Shown piece by piece: positions 31,398 to 43,051 of a stretch of 64,000 nucleotides of DNA. This stretch comes from Plutella xylostella (Eukaryota; Arthropoda; Insecta; Lepidoptera; Plutellidae): contig NC_064009.1 in NCBI RefSeq assembly GCF_932276165.1, forward strand, positions 10,664,001 through 10,728,000, in the 5' to 3' direction. The notes below the pieces were generated by a model. That model was not told where the DNA came from. It did no database searches and worked only from the letters and a program-made list of their open reading frames with translations. The stretch's first letter is position 1. Each line of letters opens with the position of its first letter. The position numbers were made by a program, and so were the translations under genes.

Positions 31398-33184
31398 GCC
31401 ACCAAGTCTCCCTCCTTGTACTTGTGACTCTCCTTCCTACCTCTATCTTTCACCATTTTCCTATTTAACAATCTATAATCTACACAGACTCTGGTGTCCC
31501 CGTCTTTCTTCTTAACTAAAACTAAAGGGCTAGCATACTCTGAATAACTCACCTGAATAATGTTGTCGTCCAGCCACTCTCTTACTTGGTTTTCTACTAC
31601 CTTTTGCTCTGCTAGTGAAATACGTCTCGGCCGCTGAGCCACCGGGATATCATCCTTCAGCACGATCTTCATCTGTATGGGAGCCTCCTTGACCTGTAGG
31701 GGCTGGTAGTTCTCTACCATCTCCGTCACCTGCTCCTTGTACTGGATATCACCAATGTAATCTACAACCACAGAATCACACGTATAACACCCTACTTGTT
31801 TCATCCATTCGTCATCTTTCATACGTAAACTCACGCGTCCGTCTTCCATAATCAATACCATTCTTCTCAAAAAATCTTGACCAATTATCACATCGTACGG
31901 CAAACAACTTCTATTCACAACATGAAACAATACGTTATTATAATGTTCTTTATCTATCTTCACACTTAAAGTGACCTTCCCTAGGGGTTTCACTTCTAAT
32001 TGTCCGAGTCCCACCAAAGCACTCACATGTCCCTCGTCAAACTTAGGAGAACCTATCAGTTTGTAGTATTCGTCGGTTAACAAGTTAACTTCACTGCCCG
32101 TATCTATTAAAGCAGTCATTTTGCAGTCTGAAATTTCAATAGTCTTCATCGGCTTTCGTCTTTCCGTCTGTTTGTTTACATTTGCATTCGCATCTGTCAT
32201 CTTGACGTTGACGTCCATACAGTTTGAACTGTCACTGGCTGTCATACCGTTTGCGCCATTGTCATTTCGTTGGTCGCTCCGACTCGCTGCTGAATTTTCG
32301 TCGTTTGACTCCGTAGGCATGGTGAACAATGAACGCCTCGGCCCACGCTGAGGTTGCTGCAGACCAGGTCGTCCTCGTCCAAACGCGTCGTTGCTCCGCC
32401 AGTTGCCGCTTCCGCCTGGCTGTTGACACTGCGTAGCAATATGTCCAAAGTCGTTGCAGCGGAAACATTTAATACCTCTCTGTCTGTACGGGCAATCTGC
32501 TGACATGTGTTGACTCTCTCCACAGTTGTAGCACAGTCGCACGGCCGTCGTCCTGTTGCCTGGCGCGAGTGCAGCTGCTGCGGGGCCTGCGGGTGTAGTT
32601 GCAGTAGGTAGACGATTGAAGACCGGTGCCCGTCTTCCGCTCGACTTCTGCCTGATGGTCTCGTACACTTTCAACTTATCTTTCAGATCCCCATAGGTCG
32701 TCACGCCGTACAGCATCACCTTATGTAACTCGTCGTCTAGTATTCCGTCCACGATGTATTTTATAGCGACGTAGTCGGGCATCTTGCCTCGCTTGCCGAG
32801 CTCTTTCATTAACAGCATGTAGTCTAGGCACGTCTCATTTGCTTTCTTCTTCCGGCTGCTCATTAACTCATGGATCGTCTTGGAATCTACGGTATCTGGG
32901 AACTCCTTGGTGACCGCCGTCTTCAGAGCCTCCCACGTCTTGAAGGGTTTCTCTGAACGCAGCCAGAGTGCCGCCGTACCGGTCAGTGACCTGCGCCCCA
33001 CGATCAGCCGCTGCAGCTCCGTCCACCCGAAGATCTCGGCGTTGTCATCGACCTCCTGCGCCCACCGTGCTGCGGAATCGGTCTGGTCGCACCCACTGAA
33101 CTTAGTTACCAGCTCCTCCGTGTACGTGAGCGGTCCTGATGTTCCGACTGCCTCCCCGTCATCTCCCGTCGTCGTCCGTGGCAT
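31398..33184 (-). CDS. Gypsy gag-protease with start of RT, internally deleted
   Basis: The frame begins at ATG 33182-33184. Residues 1-200 resemble a Gypsy gag capsid. Two CCHC knuckles follow (CYNCGESQHMSADC, 218-231; CFRCNDFGHIATQC, 240-253), then protease with IDTGSEVNLL (D361), then the first RT motifs (YASPLVLVKKKDGDTRVCVDYR). After NRKMVKDR the sequence jumps to GRKESHKYKEGDLVAI, the integrase tail, so about 2-3 kb of RT, RNase H and integrase coding is gone without breaking the frame. Gag and protease are in one frame here, unlike the + strand Gypsy. The open frame formally runs on to 31340 through the antisense of the nested LINE tail, adding about 17 foreign residues. It could still make Gag and protease. 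Confidence 0.9.
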
Positions 33185-33349
33185 CTTCTTGTCGTCGTCG
33201 TTACGTCTTAAAATGGTATATGTTCAGACCTGAAGGCGTTGTGATGCGAAGAAAAATTTTCTTGTAAAATTTGCAACTGTCAGTCTTGTTCCTTTTATAA
33301 AAATCCGTCTTCATCCGCCGTAATCTCCGAGATTTTTTTAATTTTATTT

Positions 33350-33367
33350 ATCCCGGACGAGCCCCCA
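33350..33367 (-). other. Primer-binding site, proline tRNA type
   Basis: On the - strand, three bases after the 5' LTR, the sequence is TGGGGGCTCGTCCGGGAT. From general knowledge this 18-mer is complementary to the 3' end of tRNA-Pro and is the classic proline primer site of many retroelements and retroviruses. Confidence 0.88.
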
Positions 33368-33370
33368 ATT

Positions 33371-33550
33371 TGTAGGAATTAAATCAGATGTTGTATTTAT
33401 CACTTTTATTATATAAGGGTCAAAATAAAATAAAGAAATATGAAATCGTCTTTACGTCTTTATACGTCTTTCACACTCTGCTTTCACTCTATGCTCCTCT
33501 GTTATTCGTCGTCATGGATACTTCACCTTGCGTTCTGTTCCACTCCCACA
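33371..33550 (-). repeat. 5' LTR of the minus-strand Gypsy
   Basis: 180 bp, matching 29262-29441 throughout; TAAA follows at 33551. Confidence 0.95.
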
Positions 33551-33554
33551 TAAA

Positions 33555-36500
33555 ATCAATTTGTTAATTAAAATTTGACTAAAGGTGGAAATAGGTGAGG
33601 TCGTCAGTCGAAACAGAAACGATTCTTATCAATATACTCAGAAGCTTTCGTAATCAGATTGTCACTCATAATCGATAACAACAACACAGTGCTAAAGTCA
33701 TAAATAAAACTGTAACCAATAACCCCCAATTCGCACCATCATCAGCGGCAGTATAAAGTCGCCTTTCTCTCATCACTCGCACACTCGTTGTACTTCAGTG
33801 ATAAGGGCGAGAGATCTGGTGATACAGTGTCGGATACAGCGCCAGATCTAGGCAAACCTACATTTATCTAGACCGGTGACGGTCTATTCTGCAATATCGA
33901 ATACTCCCAACTTAGAAACAAAACGCAATGCAAAAGTCATCTAAACATTTCTCATAACTTATTCAATCAATGTGGAATATTGAATGAGAAAGGCAAAAGG
34001 CTTTCAATAATCCAGTAAAAGTTCCAAAACTTGAACAGATTAAGTCTAAATTCTCCCATTTAACTTTATTAAGCCTATCAATACTGGCTCTCCTGACAAC
34101 CTTATGACCAAGTTTAGGGTTCTAATCCAATGATTATTATTTATAAGGTGTTTACACTTAATTCGGTGAAATTGGAGCAGAAGTTCGAAAGCTTCTCTAA
34201 TACCCTCGTTCCCGAGTAAGTTTCGACCAATTCAAGCTGCGTGTTAACTTCAATGTTTGGTAGTGTAATATTTTATTCATAGACAGAAAAGTTGAGAACA
34301 AAACAAACAAAGCTTAGGGAAGGAACCAGGATACTTAATAACACCATTAAAGTCACAGACCATTATAGTAGTAATGTACACAATAAATAACGGCGACACA
34401 TCGCGATGGCATTTCAACTGAACATACCACGGGAGGTAGAGATGCGGCGCAGCTTTCTTCGAGCCAAATAAAGATAAAGCTACCGGGTAGCTGTAGCCAC
34501 ATGAGGATACAACCAGGCAACACACGGGCCCTACGTATGCACACGTCGCCATATTGAAATTGGAGAGGAGAAAGACGAATGGGCGCCATTTGTAACGGTC
34601 ACTCCTTGCCCGCGGCGCGAGTGTGGGGAAGACACTGGCCGGCGAGAGATGAATTAAAAACTTTACTCGCAATATCGCACACTCACTCACCTCCTTTGTA
34701 TCGCACGTTGTTTATGGTTTTGTTTTTAAATTTGGAATGCAGCGAGGATTGCGCGGCTCGCACGCTTTTGCGTTTATGTGGAAAGCTATTGTAGTTGACG
34801 CTGAAGTAAATATATCGTACTTTTAAATGGCGTGTAGCAAACTAATAAGTAGTGAAGGCGATAGGCAAACGTAGGCAATCTCTGAATCACAGCGGCGATC
34901 TTATCGAAGGTTTAAATTATTGCAAAAGATACTATTAAAACGAAGCGGCGTATTATTCATTAACAATTCAACGGAGTATAAACCCAAGAACACGCCTTAT
35001 CTTTCCCATAAGCGGATGTGTATAAGCTAGTTCAATAATTAAAACCATCGAAATGTTCGTATTATTGGAGCCTATTAAGATCATTGATCACAAAAACTAA
35101 TTCTGTTTGGATTTATCTTAGTAATTAATCTTGGAACGAATACTCATAGTCTGTTGAGATATGCTCTATTTTTGCTAAGCTATGGAGTGGTTGCTTTAGA
35201 CAAACTATGGCTGGTATGTCATGCAAAAATATTAAGGACTCTAAATCTCCCCAAGCATTAAAAATATATGCCAAACCATTGAAGGGTCTTGTGGAAAACA
35301 TTCATAACAATACAAATTAAACTAGTCCACGTAAAGCAATGTCAATACGTCTTGTTAAAATTAATGATTGTACATTTTAATATTTTAAACAATAACACTT
35401 TTGAAGAGTTGTAGTAACAGTAGTAGGTCAGCTTCTACTTAAAACCTTGAGTCCAGAACTGAACTAAAACAATACAAACGCAATATAGATTCAATTACTG
35501 AAGATTTCTCGAGCAATAATTGGAGTGCAAGCCGAAGCAGGATCAATAATTTACTAAACAATTAATAACACACTCGTGATACTTATCCACAGAGATGACC
35601 GGACAGATAGGGAGGAGGGCCCGTGTGATGTATAGCAATGATTCATAACCATAAATACAAATCTATAATAATAATAATCATGTTTATTGCAACACATAGG
35701 TACTTGTGTATATGGCATATATTAACAAAGCAATAAAATATTGAATACTAAATAGAATAAGGATTGCTTCATCAAATTCTCAAAGATTCAGTAATTGAAA
35801 TAAACACATAATAATCACACACAGGCTTACCATACAAATACCACATACTATTGCGATTCCTAAAACCTCAATACCCCAAACGGGCGACCAAACAGGCTAT
35901 CGAAGATTAATGAAACCAATAAACCGTCTCGTTACACAACAAACAGAAGAAAGCACCCCGCTCTAGAAACTGCCAGACTATACATTACAGCATTAACACC
36001 AGTAGCCGTTCCCATGGGAAGGCAAGGAGAGCGCATTTGCATCCGGAGAAAACCTCTTTCAAGTTACAAGACTTGCGCTGCGCAGATGTATTATGTTTGT
36101 TTATTACTTGTAGACCTACTCAACATACTCTAGTATGTTGGACGGTTGATTTGGTTTCGTTTAAATACTAGACGGTTTATGATTATCATTGTGATATTGA
36201 ACGGAAAGCACCAAAGGCATGGGGAGATTAATAGTAATCGAATTGGTAGTCTATAGAGTAGGTAGTGGCGTCTCGAAATCATCTCATTTATCAATAAGAT
36301 CTAGTTTATGGAAAATCAAAAAGTAGGTATTACTGCCAAACAAAACATGGCACAGTGGCGCCGCCGCATTTCCGGAAACTGCAAAGAAGGAGGATACAAA
36401 GAAGCGTCAGCAACACGATCGAGAGCTCATCGATGCTCAAAACAAACTCCGGTAGATCGATTATTCCGAGCTACCGTTACATGCGCCCGCGCACGACACG

Positions 36501-39179
36501 GCCAGGGGGGTATTCCGGTAGCCATTCGGAATTTAAAATAATCTTTAAGGAGATTTGTTTGGTAAGGGCCCGAGAAATGCTATGTCTGGTAAGCTTTTTG
36601 GCTGATCTTAACTGACTGATAAATTAATGAATAAAAAATAATCGAATAAAATAAATGCTCTCAAATAGCATGATAGTCACGACTCACGAGTTGTGTCCGA
36701 TGATATCACAGTATTTGTTTAGTTAGGTATGTGGTGTGATGATGATGAAATTAAGTATAGTCAAATTTATTAGCATTATTATAAATAAACTACGATTGAT
36801 AAGAATCAATAAGTACCTATTTCTAAACCAGAAGCTTCATACTACAGTACAACTTGTGAATTAAAATGTATTAAAATGAACATTAAACATGACGAGGAAG
36901 AAGAAGAAAAAATACTGTCAGTAAAAGAAATAACAACAGCATGGCCTATACTACTAAAAACAATATCATGTGCTTATCATTAATTAAGTATTAGTGTTGT
37001 CCTTTTATTAATAAGCAAGGCAATCAAATGAAGCACCAAAATCACCTAGATCAATCAGACACAGACACTGCTCCCTCCTTCACCAGGCGTCATGGACCAC
37101 GTAGACGCTACCAGAATACGCGCCGCCATCTTATAAAGACATGTTCGATTTAAAATTCATCCTGTAGTGGTGGTACAGCAAAAAATAGGTTTGCGGTGGG
37201 ACATTATACAGGGCGTGCTGCACGTTTCTCGATGCCGTTGTTTATACAGGGGGCGACAACGTCCGCGGAGATAGCTGGCGTGCTACATTCAAATGTCACT
37301 TGACAGCTTCAGGGTGTACTCAATAAGATAGCAATGGGAGGATATTATGTATGCTGGTCTTATGCCTGCAGGTGATAATGGATTCAGATAGGTTCGGTAG
37401 GTAATTCGAAGTTGGAAGCTGTGGGAGGGCACTCGGGTTACGACTGAGATATGAGTTTACGACAATATAAATGGGTGCAACACTTACCATGAAATCATAA
37501 CTGGGTCTGCGTTGAGGATCATCTGTAACCAACAAAACAGATTTAAAAGATGCAGGTGCATTTGACCCTATTTTGTAAGGACCATTTTTTTTACCCAATT
37601 TAAAATAAAATCTCTACAAGATACTTTAACAACGTGGCTACAAAAGTATCGGTAACTTTGCAGTGACACACTCTAAGCACCTATCTCATTAAATATACGC
37701 TCGAACCCATCAATGAGAACCTTACATCGTAACTCAGCTAACCTCTGACGCCCCAAGTAATACCGCTTGATGATAGCAAATACTTGTCCAAGTAATCTGT
37801 ATGCAAAACACCGGAGAACAATACAGCCAAAGTTCATTTTAGTCCTTTAAGTGCATCAACAGGTATACTTTATCTACTTGGTACAGTTGGCCACTTGTTT
37901 CACAGAACTTTGGACGTTCAACCGTTCTTAATGTGTTTGTCTTTAGGGTTTAATCTGAACTGCAAACTCATGGGCACGTCTACAGTACGATATATCTATA
38001 TTTATAGTTTTAATCGGCTAGTTCAGACTTTGAATGGATTATGTATGATGTTAATTTAAAACAACACAATTGCCATTGTCCTATAGCTATTGTACTTAAG
38101 TGTAACTACGAAGAATTAGCATACCGTAATAGAAATTAGGTTATACGTATAGACGGATTCTGTTTTGCCCTAGGGATTAAAATGACACCAATGCAATACA
38201 GCACAGAGGTTATCAAGAGCCTGTATTCGTAGTATACACGTTCACTTCCAATGGGCTCTTAGCGTAACTTTAAAATTTCGTCGATCGCTTTCATAATTTA
38301 TCCTAAATACAGTTTATTAGCAGTTATTCGCGAAATAACTGCTCGCAAAGTTCTCGGTTCCGTTTGATTGATTTGAATATGATGAATGTTAACTCTATAT
38401 TTTTTTAACTTCGGATAGATTGTAATTTCTGTAAACTACCCTTTACATACCTGATAATAAACATATACATAACCTGTCGTAATAAATTTAAACGTGTTGA
38501 TGAAGAAATTGAAAGGCGACTCAATCTATCAAGCAATATCACAAGTATGTGCGGGAATATGGCGAGAATGCACATTATGTATCCAACACACATGGTACAT
38601 AACTGTTACGAAGCCATTTACAATTCTATGATTTATTTCACGGAATAAATCTTTACAATTTAAGAGGAGGCTGTCATTTTACAACTTATACGGTTGATTA
38701 TCTGATAGTTTATGTATCAATAAAGGCAATCGTACGCAATCTTACTTTATCGTATATTAACATCAAATTAAATAAATTATATCGATTAATCTACAGAGTC
38801 TACAGACCCTATAATGTACAGCGATCAAAACATTAAGTAACTTCTTGGAAAATAAAATTAATATGTCTAGACCTTTTCCCATAATTTTGTAATGAATGGC
38901 AAGTGTATCAATAATTAGGTGAGATATTTACTTACAGGTAAGTTAGAGTAGTGAAAGTGATGGAAAATGTAATGACCGTTAATGATTACCCTAAAGTTTA
39001 GTATAATGTGATGTAAAGGTATCTGGTGTTCCTTGTTTAAATAAAGAATTCTCACATTACAAACAATCAGTTATACATAGATGACGGTAACGGTATGGGA
39101 GGTTTTGTTACGTTATCTTAACATTAAAGCTATAGTATTAAAAGCAATTTATGCAGTGTATGTAACTACTGAAGAATAA
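33555..39179. other. Non-coding stretch, no gene recognised
   Basis: No supported gene. Noted: a probable minus-strand LINE tail at about 35665-35760 ((AAT)n then CATGTTTATTGCAACACA), a 9-bp-arm palindrome CAACATACTCTAGTATGTTG near 36121, and moderately GC-rich segments near 34560-34650 and 36340-36520. The minus frame at 34277-34690 shows no domain. Confidence 0.35.
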
Positions 39180-41084
39180 GACGATAGAAGTAGCAAGCCT
39201 ACAACGAAAGATACCGGCGTATCCAATAAAACAACTGTCATAGATCAAACGGTAAACATTAAATATATAACAGGTTGGAATGCTCATGTTAAGGAGGCTT
39301 ATGCGGAGTCTCGACTTTGGTTTCTTGAATGGGTATCATATAATCGACCCCGGTCAGGTCCTATCCATCTTAAAATGAAAGAAACAAGGTCGCAGTTTAA
39401 ATCAAAATTGAAATGGTTACAAAACAACCAAGAGCAGATCAAGATGGATAAAATTGCCTCACTACATTCTTCTAAAAAATTTGGCTCCTTTTGGAAGGAA
39501 ACTAAGAAGCTGAACCCAAGGTCGGGCCACCCTGTCAGCGTAGGAGGAGTGCATGACCCTAAGGACATTGCCAACTTATTTAAATCTCATTTTCAGGTTA
39601 GCTCACCATTGGGTCCGGCTGTACATGTAGATGATGCTGAGGTGGTAGACGGTTCACAACAGGAACTTGAGGTCCGCTTTCAGGCCAAAGAAGTTGCCAA
39701 AGTTATTGGAAAGATGGTGCGTGGCAAGTCGCCTGGTCATGACCATCTCAGCATCGAACATCTCCAGTGTGCAGGGGTCCACCTACCTAGAGTGTTGGCA
39801 ATGTTCTACAATCTCTGTCTTAGTCACTCATATCTGCCGTCGGAGATGATGAAGACGATTGTGGTGCCGATACTTAAGAACAAAACTGGGGATGCCTCGG
39901 ACTTGTCCAACTACAGGCCTATATCGCTGGCCACTGTCATAGCGAAGGTTTTGGATAGTATGCTTGACCGGCGTCTGGGTGAGCATATAAAGATTCACGA
40001 TGCACAATTCGGGTTTCGTCCCAATCTGTCCACTGAAACTGCCATATTATGCCTCAAGCATACTGTTCAATACTACGCTGACAGGAGGACGCCGGTATAC
40101 GCCTGTTTTCTGGATCTGTCCAAGGCATTTGACCTGGTGTCGTATAAAGTGCTGTGGGATAAGTTGGTAAGGGAAACCACACTACCTAAAGAGGTAATAT
40201 CGGTTCTTAAGTATTGGTACGGCAATCAGACTAATTGTGTGAGATGGGCGGGGAGCAGCTTGTCAGATGCTTACAGGCTGGAGTGTGGAGTGAGGCAAGG
40301 TGGCCTAACCTCCCCTAAGCTCTTCAGCTTGTACGTCAACCAGCTCATCGTTGAGCTCAGCAACGCTCAAGTTGGTTGTTCAATTGACGGGGTAGCTATG
40401 AACAATATCAGCTACGCCGACGATATGGTGTTGCTGAGCCCAACGGTGAGGGCTCTCAGACATCTACTGGCGATATGCGAACAGTATGCGGTGACTCATG
40501 GACTCAGGTATAACGAGTCTAAGAGCGAGTTCATGGTGTTCAGGGCGGTCAACAAGACATACACCACTGTTCCTGACATCCCCTTAAATGGAACTCCGCT
40601 CAAACAAGTTGACAAATTTAAATACCTGGGTCACTGGGTCACCTGCGACTTAAGTGACAAGGCAGACATTGAGAGGGAGCGCAGGGCGTTGTGTGTTCGT
40701 GCTAACATGTTGGCCCGTAGGTTCGCTAGGTGTACAAAGGAAGTCAAAATCATGCTTTTCAAGGCTTTCTGCCAGTCTATGTACACCTGCAGCCTGTGGA
40801 CCAGCTATACGCAGGGAGCATACAATGCCCTGCGCGTGCAATATAACAACGCATTTAGGGTGCTGCTGGGGCTGAGACGCTTTTGTAGCGCTTCCGGCAT
40901 GTTTGCTGAGGCGCACACCGATGGCTTCCATGCCGTGTTACGGAAAAGGTGTGCGTCTCTGCTCGGTCGAGTGCGCGCCAGCTCCAACAGCTTGCTAGGT
41001 ACGTTGGTGGACAGGTGGGACTCCCCGATCCTGCGCCACTGGTGCAGTCTGCATGTCCGGCCGTGGTGGACGGAGGATCGGTGA
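39180..41084 (+). CDS. Reverse transcriptase of a CR1-like LINE (N-truncated)
   Basis: The frame of about 634 codons is uninterrupted; the first ATG is at 39375 (569 residues). The early part, GWNAHVKEAYAESRLWFLEW then SFWKETKKLNPRSG, is the linker that precedes RT in CR1/Jockey-group elements. RT motifs follow: SNYRPISLATVIAKVLD, AQFGFRPNLSTETAILCL, CFLDLSKAFDLVSYK, GVRQGGLTSPKLFSLY, YADDMVLLSP (near residue 347 from the ATG), and the FKYLGHWVT thumb motif. The endonuclease is absent. No stop or frameshift is seen, so the insertion is fairly young. Confidence 0.9.
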   Translation, partial: DDRSSKPTTKDTGVSNKTTVIDQTVNIKYITGWNAHVKEAYAESRLWFLEWVSYNRPRSGPIHLKMKETRSQFKSKLKWLQNNQEQIKMDKIASLHSSKKFGSFWKETKKLNPRSGHPVSVGGVHDPKDIANLFKSHFQVSSPLGPAVHVDDAEVVDGSQQELEVRFQAKEVAKVIGKMVRGKSPGHDHLSIEHLQCAGVHLPRVLAMFYNLCLSHSYLPSEMMKTIVVPILKNKTGDASDLSNYRPISLATVIAKVLDSMLDRRLGEHIKIHDAQFGFRPNLSTETAILCLKHTVQYYADRRTPVYACFLDLSKAFDLVSYKVLWDKLVRETTLPKEVISVLKYWYGNQTNCVRWAGSSLSDAYRLECGVRQGGLTSPKLFSLYVNQLIVELSNAQVGCSIDGVAMNNISYADDMVLLSPTVRALRHLLAICEQYAVTHGLRYNESKSEFMVFRAVNKTYTTVPDIPLNGTPLKQVDKFKYLGHWVTCDLSDKADIERERRALCVRANMLARRFARCTKEVKIMLFKAFCQSMYTCSLWTSYTQGAYNALRVQYNNAFRVLLGLRRFCSASGMFAEAHTDGFHAVLRKRCASLLGRVRASSNSLLGTLVDRWDSPILRHWCSLHVRPWWTEDR

Positions 41085-41236
41085 GTAGGCTTACACCTGT
41101 GTACTTACACTTTTTATTTATTATTTATCATTATTGTGTATAGCATAAGGTACTAACATTAGCGTAAGTTAACATTGTTACTAACTCTTTTTTATGGATT
41201 TTATATCTGCAATAAAATGAATTGAATTGAATTAAA
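39180..41236 (+). mobile_element. 5'-truncated CR1-like non-LTR retrotransposon
   Basis: One long frame, then a 3' UTR sharing GTTACTAAC...AAATGA-type sequence with the nested copy at 31391, ending in AATAAAATGAATTGAATTGA (short ATTGA repeats). The upstream edge is unclear: the frame is open from 39180 after a stop, but the element may begin somewhat further left. No target duplication was found. The endonuclease domain is missing. Confidence 0.85.
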
Positions 41237-41284
41237 ACAGTTAACGTTAAAACAACGCAATATTCAGCTTATTCTAATTCCTAT

Positions 41285-41490
41285 GGGTGAGTCCACACGA
41301 GCGTAATTTTGTGAATTGTCTCGACTTGTCGAATTCTGTCTGAATTGTGCATGTGAGTCGGCAGACAACTCATTTTGCGTCGCCGTGTGAATCAGATAGG
41401 ACTTTTCTATAAAACCAAATGCGGCAGATATTGCGGGACCGAAAATGCGCGACTAACAACTCACAAAATTACGCTTGTGTGGCTTTACCC
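41285..41490. mobile_element. 206-bp MITE with about 36-bp inverted repeats
   Basis: The left arm begins GGGTGAGTCCACACGAGCGT and the right arm ends in the near complement (ACGCTTGTGTGGCTTTACCC). Both share AATTTTGTGA(A/G)TTGT next. Arms differ at about six positions. The target duplication is unclear (TAT versus TAA). No coding capacity. Confidence 0.75.
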
Positions 41491-42892
41491 TAATACGAAA
41501 TGCATAAAGACAGAAACAAGCGCGAGCTGCCGGCAGCCGCGGTGCCGTCATGCATTCGCATTGGAATTGTAATTTATTTATTTAGCCGAGCGCTACCGGC
41601 GGCTCACGACTCAATCGCGTAAATATGACCGAGCCTCGGGACCTGGCAACGACTAGAGCCGCTTTCAGTGTCGATATGAGAATCAAATGTCCTGGTGTTA
41701 GTGCTTATTAGTGGCAAATATGATATAAAGGGCTCGAAGAAAACGAACAGATTAGATTATATCTAAAAATATTTAAGATACGTAACAAAAACACATTATA
41801 TTTAACTTGCAAGATTTGGTGTAGGCAGGTGAAACTAAATTAAAACTTATATAAAAATAATCGCAGGATATAATAATATTGAGATCGTATAAATTATAAA
41901 TAAAGTCTACTGAATAATTATTCAATGTTTTTGATATTATTATGATACCGTCAATTCTACAACTCAACAACTCTGCAAAGAAAATGTAATATGTTTGAGA
42001 AACTACTTACTTACTACCTATGTGCCGACACAGCGAAAGTTAATAAAGTTATAATCAAATGGATAATATTGCAATGTCAGTAATGGAATCTATCACCCAC
42101 TGCAATCGTATTAGAATCCTACTTACGAGTGATATAAAATTAATGAAAATGTTATTAATAAATTATGTTGTAATAAAGAAACAGATTTCATTGTAGAGAA
42201 TACAAATTGCTTTTTAATTTGTGATAAAGAGTTCAGGAATTATCAAATTCGCATGAATTCTATAGCGAGGACTCCCGATGGTCGACTAATTGGACTAAAT
42301 CGATGCTGATAGCAGTTCATTTGCATGCAGATAGAGAATTAAATTAATGAAAGCGGTATTTTATAATTCTGACATGACAGGTGTTAGTAATGATCTGTCG
42401 TTTAGTCCTAATTATAGCAAAGGATACGATATTTGAAAACATCATTAACGACTAACGACAAAGCCAAAGTTTTTTAAATTTAAAAATATTCGGAATTATT
42501 AGTAGAGGGTACAGCTGTTGAATTCAATAAGTAACACATTATGCGAAACCATTACATTTAAAAAAATATATATTTAATAAAACGTTGTTGATTAGGCTAC
42601 TCATTTTCTTCATGAAAAATATAAACACAAAATTAGGAAAATTGAATAAAAGAAATACAGAAAATACGCATTATGTCAGGCGGACTATAGTATTTGTTAA
42701 AAATATCAGACGCGGGAATTAAATTTATCTTAAAAATTCATGATCATTCCACGAGTATAATAATATGCCACTCAGGAAACAGCTAGTAGCAATTTAGAAA
42801 AGGTCCAAATTGCTGTCAGGTAAGCCAGCAGGCCACAGGCATGACATGTGCCGAAGTGCCGCGTAGTGTGCGCTGATCTGCCGACGCTCCGG
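41491..42892. other. Non-coding stretch, no gene recognised
   Basis: AT-rich DNA with no frame or repeat that I can support. Confidence 0.3.
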
Positions 42893-43051
42893 GCCTGGGG
42901 GGTCACTCTATACTGACGATAAACGAATGAGAGCTGTCGTGCAATCGGCATGTTTACTACAACGAGATATAGAATGTAGTCGTGGCTAGCGCAGCAACGA
43001 CGCTCCGAAATTTCATTAATTGGCATATAGAGTGACCCCTCTGGTCACGGG
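42893..43051 (+). mobile_element. MITE, family M1, copy 4
   Basis: Termini GGGGGGTCACTCTATACTGA and CATATAGAGTGACCCC. The core GAGAGCTGTCGTGCAATCGG and CAACGAGATATAGAATGTAG match the family. It contains about 25 bp that copy 1 lacks (GTCGTGGCTAGCGCAGCAAC). Confidence 0.8.

Larger units (their letters stand above)
29258..33554 (-). mobile_element. Internally deleted Gypsy element carrying a nested LINE
   Basis: Two 180-bp LTRs (29262-29441 and 33371-33550), which I read as identical, are flanked by the 4-bp duplication TAAA (29258-29261 and 33551-33554). On the - strand, in order: 5' LTR, proline-type primer site, gag-protease-RT-start frame, a deletion that removes most of RT, RNase H and integrase, the integrase C-terminal tail, a 3' UTR, and the 3' LTR. 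A CR1-like element on the + strand (30109-31391) interrupts the tail, with the 6-bp duplication TTAATT. Confidence 0.95.

Noticed and set aside
34277..34690. 137-codon minus-strand hydrophobic frame
   Set aside because: There are no recognisable domain, signal or splice features, and codon use looks random.
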